Positions 61,049 through 64,000 of a stretch of 64,000 nucleotides of DNA are shown here, one piece after another. A program made the translations under genes and the position numbers. The notes below the pieces were generated by a model, which was not told where the DNA came from, did no database searches, and saw only the letters and a program-made list of their open reading frames with translations. Numbering within the stretch: position 1 is the stretch's first letter; every line of letters starts with the position of its first letter. The stretch lies in assembly GCA_963717635.1 (NCBI GenBank), contig OY970347.1, forward strand, positions 372,001 to 436,000, in the 5' to 3' direction. The DNA is from JALZKA01 sp963717635 (lineage in GTDB: Bacteria; Actinomycetota; Thermoleophilia; Solirubrobacterales; 70-9).

Positions 61049-62442
61049 GGGCACCGCGCGCCGGAAGGGCAAGCTGGCTTGGCGTCTGTGCTCTGGGGCT
61101 GCTCATCGGTGGAATGGCCGTGCAGGCGAATGCGGCTCCGGGCGATCCGAGCACGAGGCTGGTGAGCCGTCAGAGCCAATCGGCCGGGGGCGCCGGAGGC
61201 AATCTGAATTCGTCCGATCCGGCGGTTTCCGCGAGCGGACGCTTCGTGGCCTTCGAGAGCGACGCGACCAACCTCAGCGGCGCCGCCCAGGACGGGGTCC
61301 GGAACATCTACGTCTACGACCGCGAGCGCAAGCGGGTTGAGCTGGTTTCGCGACAGTCAAACGGCGCCGGTGGCGCCGGCGCGGATACTCACACCGAGGA
61401 TCCGGCGATTTCCGCCAGCGGCCGCTACGTCACGTTTGACACCACTGCCGACAACCTCGGCGGGCCGACCGTCGACGACATCTACAAGATCTACAGGTAC
61501 GACCGCAAGCTCGACAAGGTTCGGCTGATCTCGCGCCAGTCGCAGAGCGCCGGGGGCGACGGCGCGGATGCCGCGTCGAACGATTCGCAGATCTCCGGCT
61601 CGGGCCGCTTCGTGGCCTTCGAGAGCGACGCGAGCAATCTCGGTGGCCCGATCGACGCCGTCCCAAATGTCTACGTCTACGACACGAAACGCAGGAAGGT
61701 CGAGCTGGTCTCGCGCCAGTCTCGGAGTTCCGGCGGCGCGGGTGGCGACCAGTACTCGGAGACCGACAACGACGGCGGCGGTGGGATCTCCCGCAGCGGT
61801 CGCTTCGTCGCCTTCTCTTCCCAGGCGGACAACCTCGGCGGTCCGATCGACCCAGCATTTCTCAACGTCTATGTCTACGACCGCAAGCGCGAGCGGGTGA
61901 GTCTCGTCTCGCGCCGGTCGAGGAATGCCGGCGGCGCGGGGGGTGACGACAGCTCCGAGGCCCAGGTGATCTCCGCCTCGGGGCGCTTCGTGGCATTCGA
62001 AACGGAGGCTGACAACCTCGGCGGGGCGGTTAATACCGACAACGCGAACGTGTACGTCTACGACCGGAAGCGAAAGCGCACAACTCTTCTCTCGCGCCAG
62101 TCCCAGGCCGCGGGTGGCGCCGGCGGCAACGACGACTCCGAATCGCCGGCGATCAGCGGCAGTGGCCGGTTCGTGGCGTTCGCAAGCGTGGCCACCAACC
62201 TCGGCGGTCCGATTGATGTCGGCAGCAACAGCGTCTACGTCTACGATCGAAAGCGCCGGAAAGTCGTTTTGGTCTCGCGTCAGTCGCGAGCGGCCGGGAA
62301 CCTGGGCGCCAATGACGACTCCAATGCGCCGTCGATCTCGGCGGCGGGCCGGTTCGTGGCGTTCGACACCTCGGCCGACAACCTCGGCGGGCCGCTGGAT
62401 CCGGCGTATAACAACGTATATATGCGCGACCGCGGTCGCTAG
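61045..62442 (+). CDS. secreted seven-blade PD40/TolB-like propeller protein C
   Basis: A 465-residue third paralogue, translationally coupled to B. Signal segment ASWLGVCALGLLIGGMAVQANA, then seven blades (RLVSRQSQSAGGAGGN, ELVSRQSNGAGGAGAD and so on), ending NNVYMRDRGR. Blade 4 has an insertion TDNDGGGG, as does blade 4 of A (STNGGGA), so A and C are the closer pair by this feature. No membrane anchor or sorting motif is visible; the protein is probably released or bound to the wall. Confidence 0.85.
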   Translation: MRAPRAGRASWLGVCALGLLIGGMAVQANAAPGDPSTRLVSRQSQSAGGAGGNLNSSDPAVSASGRFVAFESDATNLSGAAQDGVRNIYVYDRERKRVELVSRQSNGAGGAGADTHTEDPAISASGRYVTFDTTADNLGGPTVDDIYKIYRYDRKLDKVRLISRQSQSAGGDGADAASNDSQISGSGRFVAFESDASNLGGPIDAVPNVYVYDTKRRKVELVSRQSRSSGGAGGDQYSETDNDGGGGISRSGRFVAFSSQADNLGGPIDPAFLNVYVYDRKRERVSLVSRRSRNAGGAGGDDSSEAQVISASGRFVAFETEADNLGGAVNTDNANVYVYDRKRKRTTLLSRQSQAAGGAGGNDDSESPAISGSGRFVAFASVATNLGGPIDVGSNSVYVYDRKRRKVVLVSRQSRAAGNLGANDDSNAPSISAAGRFVAFDTSADNLGGPLDPAYNNVYMRDRGR

Positions 62443-62482
62443 ATCTTGTCGGCAAAATGGCCGGGCGTAGACTCCGGCCGGG

Positions 62483-64000
62483 ATGGGGCACCTCGAGTCG
62501 CACAACCCCGCCACGGGCGAGCTCGTCGGCACGGTCGAGACGGTCAAGCCGGCCGAGGTCGACGGCGTTGCCGCCGAGATCGCGGAGATCCAGCCGTTTT
62601 GGGCCCAGCTGGCTCCGGCTGACCGTGGCCGGTATCTGAAGCGGGCCGCAGGGGCGCTCGTCGACGAGATCGACGACGTGGCTCGCCTGCTCACGGCCGA
62701 GCAGGGCAAGCCGATCACCGAGAGCTTCACGATGGAGATCCTGCCCACGATCGACGCCCTCAACTGGTGCGCCGACGCCGGCCCGGAGATCCTCGCCGAC
62801 GAGCCGATTCCGTACACCCAGCTCTTCCTGAAGACGAAGCGGAGCTTCTTCTCGTACGAGCCAATCGGCGTCGTGGGCGTGATCGCGCCCTGGAACTACC
62901 CCTGGTCGATCCCGCTCGGGGAGATCGCGATCGCACTGATGGCCGGCAACGGGGTGATCTTCAAGCCGGCGAGCCTGACGCCGCTGCTGGGCGAGCGGAT
63001 CCAGCGGATCTTCGAGAAGGGCGGGTTGCCCGAGGGCCTCCTGCGCACGGTCCACGGCGGCGGTGCCGTGGGACAGGCGATCTGCGAGTCGCCCCAGGTC
63101 GGCAAGGTCTTCTTCACGGGCTCGGTCGAGGTCGGCCGCAAGGTCGGCGAGATCTGCGCGCGGCAGCTGAAGGGCTCGGTGCTCGAGCTCGGCGGCAAGG
63201 ACCCGCAGATCGTCTGCGCGGACGCTGACCTGGCCAACGCGGTCTCGGGGTGCGTCTGGGGCGGCTTCGCGAACTCGGGACAGACCTGCTCGGGGATCGA
63301 GCGCACGTACGTTGTCGAGTCGGTCGCCGACCGCTTCCTGGCCGGGGTGGTTCGCGAGACCGAGCGGCTGACCGTGGGCGATCCGACCGCCTGGGAGACC
63401 GAGATCGGCCCGATGGTCTCGGCCGCGCAGGCGGACGCGGTCACCGAGCTCGTCGACGACGCGCTCAAGGCGGGCGCGGAGCGCGTGACGGGCGGGCCAC
63501 GGGAGGTCCCGGGCTTCGAGGGGCGGTTCATCGCCCCGACCGTGCTCGCCGGCGTCGCCGACGACATGCGGATCATGCGCGAGGAGGTCTTCGGCCCCGT
63601 GGTGCCGGTGATCGTCGTCGCCGACGAGGAGGAGGCGTTGGAGCGGGCCAACGACTCGAACTTCGGCCTCGGCGCTTCGATCTGGACCAAGGACCGCGCC
63701 AAGGGCGAGCGCATGGCGCGCCGGGTCGAATCCGGGATGGTCTGGATCAACGACCACTCCTATTCTCACGGCGCGGCTCAGACCTCGTGGGGCGGCGTCA
63801 AGGAATCCGGCCTCGGACGCTCGCACTCCAAGTTCGGGTTCTACGAGTGCGTCAACGTCAAGCACGTCGCCTGGGAGCCGGGCCTGACCCGGAACTTCTG
63901 GTGGCAGCCGTACGACCGTACGCTGGGCGATGCCCTGCGCACCTCCGCTCGTCTCGTCTACGGCCGCAACGGGCAGCGGCTCACGGCGCTGCGCGAGGGG
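62483..64000 (+). CDS. aldehyde dehydrogenase, C-terminus cut by window edge
   Basis: 506 codons, open to the window edge. GVIAPWNYPWSIPLGEIAIA is the coenzyme pocket, FFTGSVEVGRKVGEI the nucleotide loop, SVLELGGKDPQIVCADADL has the general-base Glu, and FANSGQTCSGIERTYVV the nucleophile Cys. SWGGVKESGLGRSHSKFG is the late family motif; an extension of at least 40 residues follows (NFWWQPYDRTLGDALRTSAR), longer than simple ALDHs. Substrate is unknown. ATG follows CCGGGATGG with no clear Shine-Dalgarno. The annotated minus-strand frames across it are shadows. Confidence 0.93.
   Translation, partial: MGHLESHNPATGELVGTVETVKPAEVDGVAAEIAEIQPFWAQLAPADRGRYLKRAAGALVDEIDDVARLLTAEQGKPITESFTMEILPTIDALNWCADAGPEILADEPIPYTQLFLKTKRSFFSYEPIGVVGVIAPWNYPWSIPLGEIAIALMAGNGVIFKPASLTPLLGERIQRIFEKGGLPEGLLRTVHGGGAVGQAICESPQVGKVFFTGSVEVGRKVGEICARQLKGSVLELGGKDPQIVCADADLANAVSGCVWGGFANSGQTCSGIERTYVVESVADRFLAGVVRETERLTVGDPTAWETEIGPMVSAAQADAVTELVDDALKAGAERVTGGPREVPGFEGRFIAPTVLAGVADDMRIMREEVFGPVVPVIVVADEEEALERANDSNFGLGASIWTKDRAKGERMARRVESGMVWINDHSYSHGAAQTSWGGVKESGLGRSHSKFGFYECVNVKHVAWEPGLTRNFWWQPYDRTLGDALRTSARLVYGRNGQRLTALREG

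Larger units (their letters stand above)
57456..62442 (+). repeat. 21 homologous propeller-blade coding repeats in three genes
   Basis: Seven blade units in each of three genes, each about 185-200 bases. Amino-acid motifs (SRRSKSAGG, NLGGP, NVYVYDRKRKK) are much more constant than the intervening loops, and blocks such as aacgtctacgtctacgac recur almost exactly. These are protein-coding repeats from duplication of blades and then of whole genes. Confidence 0.8.

Noticed and set aside
57456..62442. Regularly spaced repeats as a CRISPR array
   Set aside because: The period of about 185-200 bases is in frame and encodes propeller blades; repeats are imperfect and there are no short unique spacers or cas genes.
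62153..63865. 570-codon minus-strand frame across propeller C and the aldehyde dehydrogenase
   Set aside because: It crosses two clear sense genes, has no known motif, and is another codon-bias shadow.

Overview
The window is 64 kb of dense, very GC-rich chromosome. Genes have strongly G/C-biased third codon positions, GTG and TTG starts are frequent, and many stop/start pairs overlap (ATGA, GTGA, TTGA). The content points to a free-living, probably aerobic actinobacterium: a 7Fe-type ferredoxin, a zinc metallopeptidase of the coenzyme-F420-associated family, a CIRCE-controlled groESL operon, an actinobacterial-style Mrp without CxxC, and an AdnA/AddB-like helicase-nuclease. The secreted PD40 propellers and general gene order suggest the Thermoleophilia/Solirubrobacterales lineage. 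That placement is inference; no rRNA or marker tree is available here. I found no tRNA, rRNA, CRISPR array, insertion sequence, integrase or phage gene, so this looks like core chromosome.

Layout. 1-8.0 kb: the end of an alpha/beta hydrolase, a DNA repair pair (Lhr helicase, Nei glycosylase), then a Crp/Fnr regulator-Pcm-ASCH-SRPBCC run. 8.0-10.3 kb: groES-groEL behind a CIRCE operator and closed by a hairpin. 10.3-19.8 kb: a PP-loop-like protein, an NAD(P)-binding protein, ferredoxin, Mrp, a Lys/Arg-rich coiled-coil protein with its own promoter and terminator, a zincin/inositol-phosphatase pair, and a large helicase-nuclease with an altered Walker A. 19.8-28.6 kb: PAC2 protein, YhaM-like nuclease, two half-size TSUP transporters, trehalose-phosphatase, a MarR-MFS module with a palindromic operator over its start, PolX, a dolichol-phosphate-mannose-synthase-like glycosyltransferase, thioredoxin and a tiny tautomerase. 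28.6-38.3 kb: IleRS, then a plus-strand metabolic run (lipoprotein, fumarase, secreted protein, threonine dehydratase, MsrA, SSI-like lipoprotein), facing a succinate-semialdehyde dehydrogenase.

38.4-48 kb is rich in envelope functions: SpoIID-like protein, DUF4396 membrane protein behind a CsoR-type palindrome, an AttH/CrtC-like lipocalin, a lytic transglycosylase, YchF, and a lipid-phosphate cluster (small membrane protein, diacylglycerol-kinase-like, phospholipase D-like, PAP2). 48-57.4 kb: an acyl-CoA ligase translationally coupled to a BtrH/C39-like protein; a five-gene minus operon (M20 peptidase, DUF1385, a short FtsH, methylmalonyl-CoA epimerase, a 73-residue protein); a small frameshifted ORF; an ABM-like protein; and RarA. 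57.4-62.4 kb: three secreted seven-blade PD40/TolB propeller paralogues, interrupted by an RTX-like calcium-binding protein flanked by its own hairpins. The window ends inside an aldehyde dehydrogenase.

No single locus is clearly a new defence or biosynthetic system. The best candidates for new biology are the propeller/RTX exoprotein cluster, the orphan helicase-nuclease with a Lys-to-Arg Walker A change, the PP-loop/Cys-cluster protein, the ligase-BtrH pair, and the metal-type operators around the DUF4396 and lipocalin genes.
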